A DNA stretch of 64,000 bases from Methanobrevibacter sp. (GCF_017406825.1 NZ_JAFQXT010000044.1:1-64000), one strand, 5' to 3'. Positions 37,021-45,947 are shown, numbered from the stretch's first letter. Notes: generated by a model not told the origin, from the sequence alone. Program-made: numbers and translations.

Positions 37021-39117
37021 ATGATAGATCTCAATAAGATGTTTAAACCTGAATCCGTAGCGGTTATTGGAGCTTCCAATACCCCTGGAAAAGTAGGATA
37101 TATCATTGTTGACAATCTTATCAACGATGGATTTGAAGGCGAAATATATCCTGTAAACCCAAAAGGAGGAGAAATCCTCGGAAAAACAGCTTACGCAAAT
37201 ATTAAAGACGTGCCTGGAAAAGTAGATTTAGTAATCATTACTATTCCTTCCCCATTTGTAAACACTGCAGTTAAGGAATGTGGTGAAGTCGGCATAGAAA
37301 ACATGGTTGTTATTACTGCCGGTTTCAAAGAAGTGGGTGGCGAAGGCGTTAAATTAGAAGCAGAATTAACTGCCCTTGGTAAAGAATATGGTATAAACAT
37401 CATTGGACCAAACAGTTTAGGAATTACTGATTCACACACTCCTTTGAACGGATCATTTTCACAAATGATGCCTCCAACAGGAAATATGGCATTTATCTCC
37501 CAAAGTGGAGCCATGATGGTGGCCATTATCGATTGGAGTGTAACTTCCGGAATTGGATTCAGTAAAGTTATCAGTTTAGGTAACAAAGCAGGAGTAAGCG
37601 AAATCGAATTGCTGCAATACCTTGCTGAAGATGATGAAACCAATGTAATTATTTGTTATCTCGAATCAATTTCTGATGATGATGACTTTGTAAGAACCAT
37701 GAGGGAAACCGCACACAAAAAACCGATTATTGTACTCAAATCCGGTTCAAGTAGTGCTGGAGCCGCAGCCGCATCCTCACATACCGGAGCATTGGCAGGC
37801 AGTGACTTGGCATTTGATACTGCATTCCACCAATCCGGAATCATGCGTGTGGAAACCATGGCAGAGTTATTTGATTTAGGCCTTGCATTTTCTAAAGCAC
37901 CACTTCCAAAAGGTGACAGAGTGGCCATTATCACCAATGCCGGTGGTGGAGGAGTACTCACTGTAGACGCCATGGAAAAAGCAGGATTGGAACTCGTTCA
38001 ATTTGATGAAGAAACTACTGCAAAACTAAAAGAATGCGTAACTGATGAAGGAAGTGCCAAAAACCCTATTGACGTATTGGGTGATGCACCGGTAATCAGA
38101 TACAAAGAATCCTTAGAACTGGTATTGGGATATGAAGATGTTGACAGCTTAATCGTTATGGTTTGTCCGACAGCATCAGCTGACCCTGACGGAATTGCAG
38201 AAGCGATCATAGAAGAGAAAAAGAAATTCGACAAACCGGTTATTGTCGTTAACATGGGAGGACCAACCTTTGAAGATGCAAATGATGCATTGAGAGACAA
38301 CGGCATACCAACTTACGTATTCCCTGAAACCGCAGTAAAAGCTCTCGAAGCCATGGTCAAATTTGCAAGATTGGAAGAAAGAGAATACGACGATGTGATT
38401 GAAAACATTGATGATGTTGACAAAGACGCCGTAAAAGCAATCTTCGACAAAGTCAAAGCTGACGGCAGAGACACATTACTCGGTAGTGAAGCATACGCTG
38501 TTGCAGAAGCCTACGGAATTTCAGCAGCACCAATTAAATTATCAACATCCGCCGATGAAGCGGCAGAACTTGCTGAGGAAATGGAATTCCCTGTTGTGCT
38601 TAAAATCGCATCCGACAAAATATTGCACAAATCCGATATTGGCGGTGTGAAAGTAGGAATCAGCAGCGCCGAAGAAGCAAAAGCAACATATGAAGAAATC
38701 ATTGCAAATGCCAAAGCAGCTCATCCGGACATCGTTCCTGATGGTGTAGAAGTGCAGAAAATGATGGATTCCGGTGAAGAAGTCATTGTTGGTATGATTC
38801 GTGACAAACAATTCGGTCCTATGATTGCATTCGGTATGGGTGGAATCTATGTAAACCTTATTGAAGATGTATCATTCAACCTCGCTAAGGGTATGAGTTC
38901 CCAGGAAATTGAAGAACAAATCGCATCAACCAAAGTATCCAAATTGCTTGAAGGATACAGAGGAGAAGCGCCTTGTGATGTTGAAGAAGTCAAAGAAGCT
39001 ATAAAAAGAGTAGCTAGACTGACTTTAGACTTCCCAGAAATATCAGAACTTGACATTAACCCAATATTCGTTTACGAAGAAGGTTCAAGTGCACTCGATA
39101 TTAAAATTAAATTATAA
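37021..39117 (+). CDS. ADP-forming acetyl-CoA synthetase (fused alpha-beta)
   Basis: A 698-residue acyl-CoA synthetase that converts acetyl-CoA, ADP and phosphate to acetate, CoA and ATP, or the reverse. The N-terminal CoA-binding part has VAVIGASNTPGKVG and the phospho-His segment SSHTGALAGSD (near residue 255). The C-terminal ATP-grasp part has FPVVLKIASDKILHKSDIGGV. I chose the ATG at 37021, with AGGAG at 37008-37012; an ATG six codons earlier has no ribosome site. In gut methanogens this enzyme handles acetate. Confidence 0.92.
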   Translation: MIDLNKMFKPESVAVIGASNTPGKVGYIIVDNLINDGFEGEIYPVNPKGGEILGKTAYANIKDVPGKVDLVIITIPSPFVNTAVKECGEVGIENMVVITAGFKEVGGEGVKLEAELTALGKEYGINIIGPNSLGITDSHTPLNGSFSQMMPPTGNMAFISQSGAMMVAIIDWSVTSGIGFSKVISLGNKAGVSEIELLQYLAEDDETNVIICYLESISDDDDFVRTMRETAHKKPIIVLKSGSSSAGAAAASSHTGALAGSDLAFDTAFHQSGIMRVETMAELFDLGLAFSKAPLPKGDRVAIITNAGGGGVLTVDAMEKAGLELVQFDEETTAKLKECVTDEGSAKNPIDVLGDAPVIRYKESLELVLGYEDVDSLIVMVCPTASADPDGIAEAIIEEKKKFDKPVIVVNMGGPTFEDANDALRDNGIPTYVFPETAVKALEAMVKFARLEEREYDDVIENIDDVDKDAVKAIFDKVKADGRDTLLGSEAYAVAEAYGISAAPIKLSTSADEAAELAEEMEFPVVLKIASDKILHKSDIGGVKVGISSAEEAKATYEEIIANAKAAHPDIVPDGVEVQKMMDSGEEVIVGMIRDKQFGPMIAFGMGGIYVNLIEDVSFNLAKGMSSQEIEEQIASTKVSKLLEGYRGEAPCDVEEVKEAIKRVARLTLDFPEISELDINPIFVYEEGSSALDIKIKL

Positions 39118-39147
39118 TTTCTCACATGAGAAATTACTCTTTTTTTC
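39116..39147 (+). terminator. Terminator of the acetyl-CoA synthetase gene
   Basis: AATTTCTCA / TGAGAAATT (39116-39124, 39127-39135), a perfect 9-bp stem, is followed by a T-rich run CTCTTTTTTTC. Confidence 0.8.
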
Positions 39148-39195
39148 TTTTATTTTTCAAAATTATCTATGCAAATTTTTTTTAGGAGAATTTAA

Positions 39196-39822
39196 ATGAA
39201 CTACGATTTAAGCAGGCTTGGAATTGAAAAGGACTTGCAGTATGAATGCATTACAACAACCATCAATAATGATGGAGTTAAGAATGCAGGAGCCTTTGCA
39301 TTTATTTATTTGGGAGAAGATAAAGTTCACTGCCATATCTTTGAGGGATCAAAAACACTGCAAAACATCCGGGATACCAAGGAATATGTAGTAAACATTA
39401 CACAAGACCCCCTGGCTTTCACCTATGCAACACTAGATTGCCTGGGCGATGAATATTATACCGACGATGAAGACATCGCCATCATTAAGGACGCTCCTGC
39501 TTACATTATTGTGGATGTTGAAAACATCGACATCAAGACTCCTGAAGATTTCCAGATAAAAGGAGACAATGACATCTACTTTATCTATGGAAAAATCAGA
39601 GATGTTGTTGTAAATGATGAAAACATTCAGGCCTACAACCGTGGAATGAGCGGACTGATTGAAGGGCTTGTTAACTTTTCAAGGTATAAAATCGTTGACG
39701 GCGAAAAAAGAAAAGAGTATATGGACAGGCTAATCGAAAATCAACGCGTCATCAATAAGGTATCTGACGAAAAGACAAAAGAAGCCATGGCCAGATTAAG
39801 GGCCGAATACGAAAAAAATTAA
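39196..39822 (+). CDS. DUF447 flavoprotein-like protein
   Basis: A 208-residue archaeal DUF447 protein with an FMN-binding split-barrel fold. The typical early block YECITTTINNDGVKNAGAFAF and HIFEGSKTLQNIRDTKEYVVNIT are present. The function is unknown, possibly flavin-dependent reduction. A GGAGAA ribosome site lies upstream. It ends next to a hairpin shared with the convergent gene. Confidence 0.8.
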   Translation: MNYDLSRLGIEKDLQYECITTTINNDGVKNAGAFAFIYLGEDKVHCHIFEGSKTLQNIRDTKEYVVNITQDPLAFTYATLDCLGDEYYTDDEDIAIIKDAPAYIIVDVENIDIKTPEDFQIKGDNDIYFIYGKIRDVVVNDENIQAYNRGMSGLIEGLVNFSRYKIVDGEKRKEYMDRLIENQRVINKVSDEKTKEAMARLRAEYEKN

Positions 39823-39849
39823 AAAAAGAGCATAGTTAAATAACTATGC
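39820..39849 (-). terminator. Terminator of the first solute-binding protein gene
   Basis: GCATAGTTA / TAACTATGC (39830-39838, 39841-39849) with a 2-base loop spans the stop codon of the gene at 39844, followed on the minus strand by T runs (39812-39828). It may also act for the DUF447 gene. Confidence 0.8.
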
Positions 39850-40815
39850 TTCCCAATATAAGTCTTCCTGAGAAACTGTTTGATTTAAAATGCCTAAATC
39901 AACTTCCAATTGTTGGAATGCATCCACATTAGCTTTGTAAGAATCATCTAAACCAAAGATGAATGGGAAACTTTCTAAGGAAACGACTTCCGCTGCTGGG
40001 TCTGCAACAATATCTTCAGGCAACAATTCAACTACAGCATCGGTTTCACCAGCTGCTATTTTTTCATTGATGAATTGAGTTGCTTGTTCGTGAATTGCAA
40101 CAATCTCTTTAGCGGTATCCTCATTATTATCAAGGAAGTCCTGTGATGCTACTACAACACAGCATGGGTGTCCAGGCATGATTTCAGAAGAATCTACTAA
40201 TTCCTCGATATTGTCATCGGTTACTCCAAGACTTACATAAGGTTGGAAAGTAATTGCTGCGGGAAGATTGCCTGTTTTTAAAGCGTCATTGATGGATGGA
40301 ACTTTCATTGCAGATTCATTGATGTCATCCAAAGACATTCCATTATCGTTCAAGTATGCTGCAAGCAATACGTGCTGAATGGATGCTTCACCAGGAGTTG
40401 CAATGGTTTTACCTGCCAAATCACTTGCACCTTCAATATCGGAGTCATCGGTTACGATAATTCCACTACCTTCCACTTGAGCAGCAGAAATAACTTTTAC
40501 AGGTACGCCAGCAGAAACAGAGGATAATACCGGAGCGATTCCGACATAACCAACATCAACATCACCGCTAGCCATAGCAGTCATCAAATCTCCACCATTG
40601 TTAAATTGAACAAGTTCAGTGGAAATATTCTTTTCTTCGTATAGTCCTTGTGCGTCCGCTACAAATAATGCGGCATCATGGTCTGAAGGCAAATAGCCTA
40701 TTTTTACGGTGTCATCTCCCCCTCCCAAAAAGTCAAAGAGGCCTGCACTGGCAGAACCCATTACGAGAAATGCTGCGAGTGCCAACACTAAAATAAATGT
40801 AATCTTTTTATTCAT
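39844..40815 (-). CDS. Solute-binding protein, NitT/TauT/SsuA type (copy 1)
   Basis: A 323-residue extracellular binding protein with a signal peptide (residues 1-25, LVMGSASAG). It has the GYLPSDHDAALFVADAQGLYEEKNI start and the NNGGDLMTAMASGDVDVGYVGIAPVLSS block seen in nitrate, taurine and sulfonate binders. The GHPCCVVVASQDF motif has adjacent cysteines. It has no permease or ATPase nearby, and a close paralogue lies just upstream. Coenzyme M or other sulfonate uptake is a plausible substrate guess only. A GGTGAA ribosome site is present. Confidence 0.88.
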   Translation of the reverse strand: MNKKITFILVLALAAFLVMGSASAGLFDFLGGGDDTVKIGYLPSDHDAALFVADAQGLYEEKNISTELVQFNNGGDLMTAMASGDVDVGYVGIAPVLSSVSAGVPVKVISAAQVEGSGIIVTDDSDIEGASDLAGKTIATPGEASIQHVLLAAYLNDNGMSLDDINESAMKVPSINDALKTGNLPAAITFQPYVSLGVTDDNIEELVDSSEIMPGHPCCVVVASQDFLDNNEDTAKEIVAIHEQATQFINEKIAAGETDAVVELLPEDIVADPAAEVVSLESFPFIFGLDDSYKANVDAFQQLEVDLGILNQTVSQEDLYWEA

Positions 40816-40900
40816 TCTTTCACCAATTAAATAATTTAAATTATTTACAATTATTAATATTTACAAGTATGCTATAAATATATATCTTCATTAACTTGAT

Positions 40901-40912
40901 TAACAATTGTTA
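40901..40912. promoter_or_regulatory. Palindromic motif in front of solute-binding gene 1
   Basis: TAACAATTGTTA, a perfect 12-bp palindrome followed by TATTTTGA. The same ACAATTGTTATATT core recurs upstream of larE and of the amidohydrolase operon, so it may be a shared operator. Confidence 0.45.
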
Positions 40913-40963
40913 TATTTTGAATCCCTTGTTACTAGTTAATCATACAAACTATTTAAAGATTAT

Positions 40964-40999
40964 GTAAAAAAAAGATTATGGGCAGTTGATTAACTACCC
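40964..40999 (-). terminator. Terminator of the second solute-binding protein gene
   Basis: GGGTAGTT / AACTGCCC on the minus strand (40992-40999, 40980-40987, one G-U pair) with a 4-base loop overlaps the stop of the gene at 40990 and is followed by eight T on that strand. Confidence 0.75.
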
Positions 41000-41925
41000 T
41001 GCCAGAAAATTTGATCTTCAGAAAGCGGTTTCTTTAAAACACCCAAATCAACTTCCAAATCCATAAAGTCCATGACTTGCTGTTTATAATCATCATCCAA
41101 ACCGGATATGAATGGGAAACCTTTCATTGCAGTTTTTTCCACTTCGACATCACTGACAATGTCCTGCGGAAGTAAAGTTGCTGCCTCATCAACATTGTTA
41201 TTGATATAGTCAGTTGCGTTTTCATGGATTTCCAAAATCTTTTGGGTTTCATTAGGATGCTCGTCAATGAACTTGTCTGATGCCACAACTACACAGCATG
41301 GATGATTTGGAATAATGTCATTGGAGTCAACCAATACATTTGCCCCATTTTTCTCAGCTATTGATACGTATGGCTCAAAAGTAATCATTCCATCAATCTT
41401 ACCTGTCTTTAAAGCGTCATTCATTGAAGGAACTTTCATTGCTGAAACTTTCAAATCACTGATGGACATTCCATTCTCTTCCAGATAATATGTAAGCAGC
41501 ATGTGCTGAATTGAAGCCTCACCAGGTGTTGCGATTTTTTTACCCGCCAAATCGGATACTGAACTGATTCCTGAATCCTTTGCAACAACGATTCCTGATC
41601 CTTCAGTCTGAGCGGCGGAAATTACCTTGACAGGAACGCCGTTAGATATTGAAGACAGAACAGGTGTAATTCCGACATAACCAACATCAACATCGCCACT
41701 GGCCATGGCAGTCATCAAGTCTCCGCCATTGTTAAACTGAACCAGCTTTGTGTTGATTCCGTTTTCTGCATATTTGCCCTGTGCATCTGCAACAAACAAC
41801 GCTGCATCATGGTCTGACGGCAGATAACCTATTGTTACCTCTTCGCCTGACCCTCCAAAAAGGAAGAATGCACCGACGGCAATGACAATAATTGCTATAA
41901 TGATTGCGATAATTTTATTATCCAT
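40990..41925 (-). CDS. Solute-binding protein, NitT/TauT/SsuA type (copy 2)
   Basis: A 311-residue paralogue of the protein at 39844-40815, sharing GYLPSDHDAALFVADAQG, NNGGDLMTAMASGDVDVGYVGI and HPCCVVVAS. Its hydrophobic N-terminal segment (residues 3-25) looks like an anchor rather than a cleaved signal. I chose the ATG at 41923-41925 because GGTGATAA lies just upstream; the longer in-frame start 26 codons upstream would cover the divergent methyltransferase start. No transporter partner is visible. Confidence 0.88.
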   Translation of the reverse strand: MDNKIIAIIIAIIVIAVGAFFLFGGSGEEVTIGYLPSDHDAALFVADAQGKYAENGINTKLVQFNNGGDLMTAMASGDVDVGYVGITPVLSSISNGVPVKVISAAQTEGSGIVVAKDSGISSVSDLAGKKIATPGEASIQHMLLTYYLEENGMSISDLKVSAMKVPSMNDALKTGKIDGMITFEPYVSIAEKNGANVLVDSNDIIPNHPCCVVVASDKFIDEHPNETQKILEIHENATDYINNNVDEAATLLPQDIVSDVEVEKTAMKGFPFISGLDDDYKQQVMDFMDLEVDLGVLKKPLSEDQIFWQGS

Positions 41926-41974
41926 TTTATCACCAATATTAAATATATATGAAAAACAATTAAAGGTTTTGATT

Positions 41975-42589
41975 ATGGTAGCCGAAAAGATTGACCAATG
42001 CATGAAGCCACATGGTGAGGAAGGAATTCAAACGATTGAAAACATGAACGAAAACCACAGGGAAATATCCGAATTCGCATTCGAATGCATTGATGTTGGA
42101 GAAAATGACAAAATACTTGACATTGGCTGCGGTGGAGGAGTCAATATTGAAAAATTCCTTAAATTGACAGAAAATAATGTTGACGGTCTTGACTACTCTG
42201 AATTATCCGTCTCAGAGTCAGTTAAAAGAAACAAGGACTCCGTTGACAGCGGCAGATGTAAGGTCATTCATGCCGATGTGAGCGATATGCCCCTTGGCGA
42301 TGAAAGCTATGATTTGGTTAGCGCTTTTGAAACAATATATTTCTGGCCCGAAATACAGGAAACATTCAAGGAAGTTTCAAGAATCATCAAAAAATCAGGC
42401 AGATTCATGATTGCGCAGGGAACCGACGGAAATCATCCCGATGATGAGAAATGGTTAGCCACCGTTGAAGGAATGAGCGTCTATACTGCTCCTCAACTGG
42501 AGAAATATTTGCTGAATGCCGGCTTCAGCAGGGTTAATAGCTTTAAAAAAGAAAATGATTATATTTTAGTTATTATCGCAGAAAAATGA
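41975..42589 (+). CDS. Class I SAM-dependent methyltransferase, paralogue of 393-1061
   Basis: A 205-residue methyltransferase with motif I LDIGCGGGVNIEKF, the VDGLDYSE loop, VSDMPLGDE and the FETIYFWPE block shared with the 222-residue gene at the left end. The start at 41975 is preceded by AAAGGTTTTGAT; an ATG 31 codons upstream lies inside the neighbouring solute-binding gene. It is divergent from that gene with only 49 bases between starts, so the two promoters overlap. Substrate unknown. Confidence 0.85.
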   Translation: MVAEKIDQCMKPHGEEGIQTIENMNENHREISEFAFECIDVGENDKILDIGCGGGVNIEKFLKLTENNVDGLDYSELSVSESVKRNKDSVDSGRCKVIHADVSDMPLGDESYDLVSAFETIYFWPEIQETFKEVSRIIKKSGRFMIAQGTDGNHPDDEKWLATVEGMSVYTAPQLEKYLLNAGFSRVNSFKKENDYILVIIAEK

Positions 42590-42683
42590 AATTATTCATC
42601 ACATGAAACAAAACATGAAAAAAAATCATATGGTTGCCTAATTTCAAAGAAAAATTTATATAGAAATTAAGACTATGATTACT

Positions 42684-42721
42684 TATGGAAAAAATAACTA
42701 TTGTTATATTATTTTTCCATA
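42684..42721. repeat. Inverted repeat carrying the shared palindromic motif
   Basis: 10-bp arms TATGGAAAAA / TTTTTCCATA (42684-42693, 42712-42721) enclose TAACTATTGTTATATTA. The core matches the motif before solute-binding gene 1 with one change. It sits about 120 bases upstream of larE and could act as an operator or a hairpin. Confidence 0.45.
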
Positions 42722-42777
42722 TCTGCAAAAATTGTATTGAAACTCCAAACTCTAAAATATAATTAAAACATAAATAC

Positions 42778-42818
42778 TAATGAGTTAAGGATTACCGCCT
42801 AGATTATATTACTCATTA
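42778..42818 (+). promoter_or_regulatory. Possible leader hairpin before larE
   Basis: TAATGAGT / ACTCATTA (42778-42785, 42811-42818) can pair around a 25-base loop that ends about 20 bases before the larE start codon. It could shape translation of larE, but the loop is long and this may be chance. Confidence 0.25.
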
Positions 42819-42838
42819 AAAGATATTCAAGGGATAAG

Positions 42839-43846
42839 ATGAACTTAGAAGATAAAATTAATATTGTAAAAGACATTTTGAAAGACAAAAATATTGCTAT
42901 TGGTTTTTCCGGTGGCGCTGATTCAACATTAATCACCTATTTATCTTCTAAAGTTGCAAAAGACACATTGGCCATCACAATCGATAATCATATATTCCCT
43001 ACAGGATTTGTTGAGAATGCAAAAAGAACCTGTGAAACATTCCAAGTAAAACATGAAATAATAGACATTGACTTCTATGAGGAGGAGAATCTCTTATCCA
43101 ATAGTCAGAAAAGATGTTTCACATGCCGTGACATGATGTATTCGACAATTGAAAAGATAGCCCGTGAAAAAGGTTTCGACTTCATTTGTGACGGCAACAA
43201 TATTAGCGATCTGGTAGCCGACAGGCCAGGTATCCTAATAACCTATGAAAAAGGTTTTGAAACACCGTTCATCAAAGCTAAATTAACCTCCAAGGAGATT
43301 CATGAATACCTTGATGAACATAACATACCCTATTCAAGGTCAACCACATGTCTTGCAACCAGAATCCCCACAAATACCAGAATAACTGATGAAAAAATAA
43401 AAAAAATCAGATATTGTGAAGATTATATTTTAGACAAGACTAACTGCGAAATCGTGAAAGTTAGGGATTTGGAAGAGAATGGTATTGTTGAAGTTGATGA
43501 TGTTAATGAAATACTGAAAGACAATGCATTTAAACAGATTGACGATGAATTAAAATGTCAAGGTTTTGATAAAGTCGTTTTAAATTTATCGCAAATCGAT
43601 GATAATGAATACATCAGTATCGACTATTCGGACGGATTATTTTCATATCAACTTCCGTTTACCATAAACCTTGAAAATACAAAAATGCAACTGAGTGAAA
43701 TTGACTTTGAGTCCGGTGAAAAAATCCGGTCAGATAAAATCACAATCCATGCAAGCGGATTGATTGAAGGCGATGACCTGGAAACATATGATGCAGCACT
43801 GGACACATTTATGGAAATACTGCCGAAACTTAGAAGGAACATTTAG
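42839..43846 (+). CDS. larE: LarE-like sulfur transferase with three conserved cysteines
   Basis: A 335-residue PP-loop enzyme of the LarE family, which puts sulfur into the nickel-pincer precursor in lactate-racemase cofactor synthesis. The ATP loop is SGGADS at residues 24-29. Cys93 and Cys96 (CFTC) plus Cys171 (STTCLATR) give the three-Cys pattern of LarE forms with a [4Fe-4S] cluster, while the L. plantarum type gives up its own Cys sulfur. The C-terminal 70-80 residues go beyond the usual length. LarB and LarC are not in this window. It is co-transcribed with the ThiF-like gene (9 bases apart). Confidence 0.88.
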   Translation: MNLEDKINIVKDILKDKNIAIGFSGGADSTLITYLSSKVAKDTLAITIDNHIFPTGFVENAKRTCETFQVKHEIIDIDFYEEENLLSNSQKRCFTCRDMMYSTIEKIAREKGFDFICDGNNISDLVADRPGILITYEKGFETPFIKAKLTSKEIHEYLDEHNIPYSRSTTCLATRIPTNTRITDEKIKKIRYCEDYILDKTNCEIVKVRDLEENGIVEVDDVNEILKDNAFKQIDDELKCQGFDKVVLNLSQIDDNEYISIDYSDGLFSYQLPFTINLENTKMQLSEIDFESGEKIRSDKITIHASGLIEGDDLETYDAALDTFMEILPKLRRNI

Positions 43847-43855
43847 GTGAAAATA

Positions 43856-44611
43856 ATGCCGACAAGATACATTGGAGACGGATACTGGGAAATAGCTTCC
43901 CGCCAGATGAGCATAGTAACAAGAAGCGAACAGCAGAGATTTAAAGATGCAAAAATCACAGTCATAGGATGCGGGGGAATCGGTGGAGAAACCATTGAAA
44001 TGCTTGCAAGAATGGGCATCGGAGAGCTTGTCTTAGTTGACAAGGACGCATTCGACTTATCTAATTTAAATCGACAGACATTAGCTACAATAGCTGACCT
44101 TGGTCTTGAAAAAAGTTCAGTTGCCGCTGAAAAAGTAAGGCTGATCAATCCATATGTCAAAACAACAATATTCAATGAACATATTGACCAAAGCAATATT
44201 GATGAAGTCATTGGAACATCCGATATTGTGGTAGATGCCTTGGATAACGTTTTAACAAGAGTTATAGTGTCCAGAAAAGCCCGTGAGAAAAAAATTCCAT
44301 ATATTCATGGAGCAATTCATGGGACTATGGGTCAAATTACAGTATTTTTGCCTAATAGTGAAAAGACTTATGAAGAAATGTTCAATCTGCCTTCCCTTGG
44401 AAAAGAATTGGATGAAGAAACAATTGAAGCATTGAAGAATGTAACCTCCGGAGTACCTCCAGTTATTGGCCCTACACCCAATCTGATTGGATGTCTTGAA
44501 GCCTTTGAAGCCTACAAGATAATAACCGGAGTGGGAAAAGTTACAGTTGCTCCCGAAATTTTAACTTTCGATTTGCTCAACCTAGGTTCATTTTCACTGG
44601 ATGAACTCTAA
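43856..44611 (+). CDS. ThiF/HesA/MoeB-family E1-like adenylyltransferase
   Basis: A 251-residue E1-like enzyme that adenylates the C terminus of a ubiquitin-like sulfur carrier (ThiS/MoaD/SAMP type). The nucleotide loop is GCGGIGGE near residue 45, the DLSNLNRQ block follows, and the late GCLEAFEAYKIITG motif holds a Cys. No CxxC zinc pair is seen, as in HesA-type members. I chose the ATG at 43856 with GGTGA upstream; a GTG directly after the larE stop is also possible. Its pairing with larE suggests a sulfur-transfer relay. Confidence 0.85.
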   Translation: MPTRYIGDGYWEIASRQMSIVTRSEQQRFKDAKITVIGCGGIGGETIEMLARMGIGELVLVDKDAFDLSNLNRQTLATIADLGLEKSSVAAEKVRLINPYVKTTIFNEHIDQSNIDEVIGTSDIVVDALDNVLTRVIVSRKAREKKIPYIHGAIHGTMGQITVFLPNSEKTYEEMFNLPSLGKELDEETIEALKNVTSGVPPVIGPTPNLIGCLEAFEAYKIITGVGKVTVAPEILTFDLLNLGSFSLDEL

Positions 44612-44717
44612 TATTTTCATTAGAATAATATATTTATATAATTGAAAAATATAAAATTAATAGGTTGTTGGAAGTTTCATTCCAGCAAAAAATTCATACT
44701 TCTTAGGAGCAAAAAAA

Positions 44718-45902
44718 ATGAGATGTGTTGGTACTGTAGTACGTGGAATAAGAACACCTATTATTAAAGAAAACGACGATTTGGCCACAATAGTTGTAGA
44801 TTCACTGATGGCAGCAAAAGAAAGCGAAGGATTTGAATTCAGAGACAAGGACATCGTTGCAATAACCGAAGCGGTTGTGGGTATTTCAGAAGGAAACTAT
44901 GTGACTGTTGACGATGTTGCACAGGATTTGCAAAACAAATTCCCATCCAAAAACATTGGAGTAGTAAATCCTATTTTAAGCAGAAACAGATTCTCCATAA
45001 TCTTAAAGGGTATCGCAAGAGGAATGGATAAGATTACTCTATTGACCTCTTTTCCGGCAGATGAAGTTGGAAACGGTATTCTTGATGAACAAATTCTAGA
45101 TGAAAGCGAATTTAATTTGGCAAGCGTCATCTCTGAAGAGCAATACAAAGAAACTTTCGGATCATGGATTCACCCATTTACCGGAATTAACATGATTGAC
45201 TTCTACAGGGAATTGATTGAAAGCGAAGACTGTGAAGTTGAATTTGTCTTTTCCAATGACATCAAAACAATTCTTGACTACAACAATGATGTTTTGACAT
45301 GTGATATCCACACCAGAGAAAAAACAACAAAAACACTTAAAGGATTAGGTGCCAACGTATACGGCCTGCATCAAATTTTAAATGAACCTATTGGAGATTC
45401 AGGTCATAATCCTGATTTTGGATTGCTCGGTTCAAACAAAGCTACCGAAGAAAGATTAAAACTGTTCCCAATAACCGGCGACAAATTAGTAAACGAAGTT
45501 CAAAAAAGATTGATTGAGCTTACAGGCAAACAGATTGAAGTGATGGTTTACGGTGACGGGGCATTTAAGGACCCTGTTGGAAAAATTTGGGAACTGGCAG
45601 ATCCTGTAGTCTCACCAGCACATACAAGCGGACTAATAGGATATCCAAATGAAATTAAATTGAAATACGTTTCCGATAATAAATTCGCTGATTTGAAAGG
45701 CGATGAATTAAAAGAAGCTATCAAAGAAGAAATCAAACAAAAAGATGAAAACTTAACTGGACAAATGATCACCGAAGGAACCACACCAAGAGTATTGACC
45801 GATTTAATCGGTTCATTATGTGATTTGACCAGCGGTTCCGGAGACAAAGGAACACCAGTTATATTTATCCAAGGATACTTCGATAATTTAGCAAATGACT
45901 AA
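44718..45902 (+). CDS. CofE-like gamma-glutamyl ligase, enlarged form
   Basis: A 394-residue protein of the F420-0:gamma-glutamyl ligase (CofE) family: GTVVRGIRTPIIKENDDL at the N terminus, DIVAITEAVVGISEGNYV near residue 46 and a C-terminal block GSGDKGTPVIFIQGYFDN. Classic archaeal CofE has about 250 residues, so this is a distinct, longer subtype like those in Firmicutes. It could ligate glutamate to another acceptor than F420-0. It has its own AT-rich promoter region, 106 bases after the ThiF-like gene. Confidence 0.78.
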   Translation: MRCVGTVVRGIRTPIIKENDDLATIVVDSLMAAKESEGFEFRDKDIVAITEAVVGISEGNYVTVDDVAQDLQNKFPSKNIGVVNPILSRNRFSIILKGIARGMDKITLLTSFPADEVGNGILDEQILDESEFNLASVISEEQYKETFGSWIHPFTGINMIDFYRELIESEDCEVEFVFSNDIKTILDYNNDVLTCDIHTREKTTKTLKGLGANVYGLHQILNEPIGDSGHNPDFGLLGSNKATEERLKLFPITGDKLVNEVQKRLIELTGKQIEVMVYGDGAFKDPVGKIWELADPVVSPAHTSGLIGYPNEIKLKYVSDNKFADLKGDELKEAIKEEIKQKDENLTGQMITEGTTPRVLTDLIGSLCDLTSGSGDKGTPVIFIQGYFDNLAND

Positions 45903-45947
45903 ATTTCGAAACCTTCTCTTTTTTATTTTTAATGAACAGACACATCA

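Noticed and set aside
41882-41974. Longer start for the methyltransferase at 41975
   Set aside because: The upstream ATG at 41882 lies inside the solute-binding gene on the other strand, the extra residues read as its antisense, and the ATG at 41975 has a ribosome-like AAAGGTTTTGAT.
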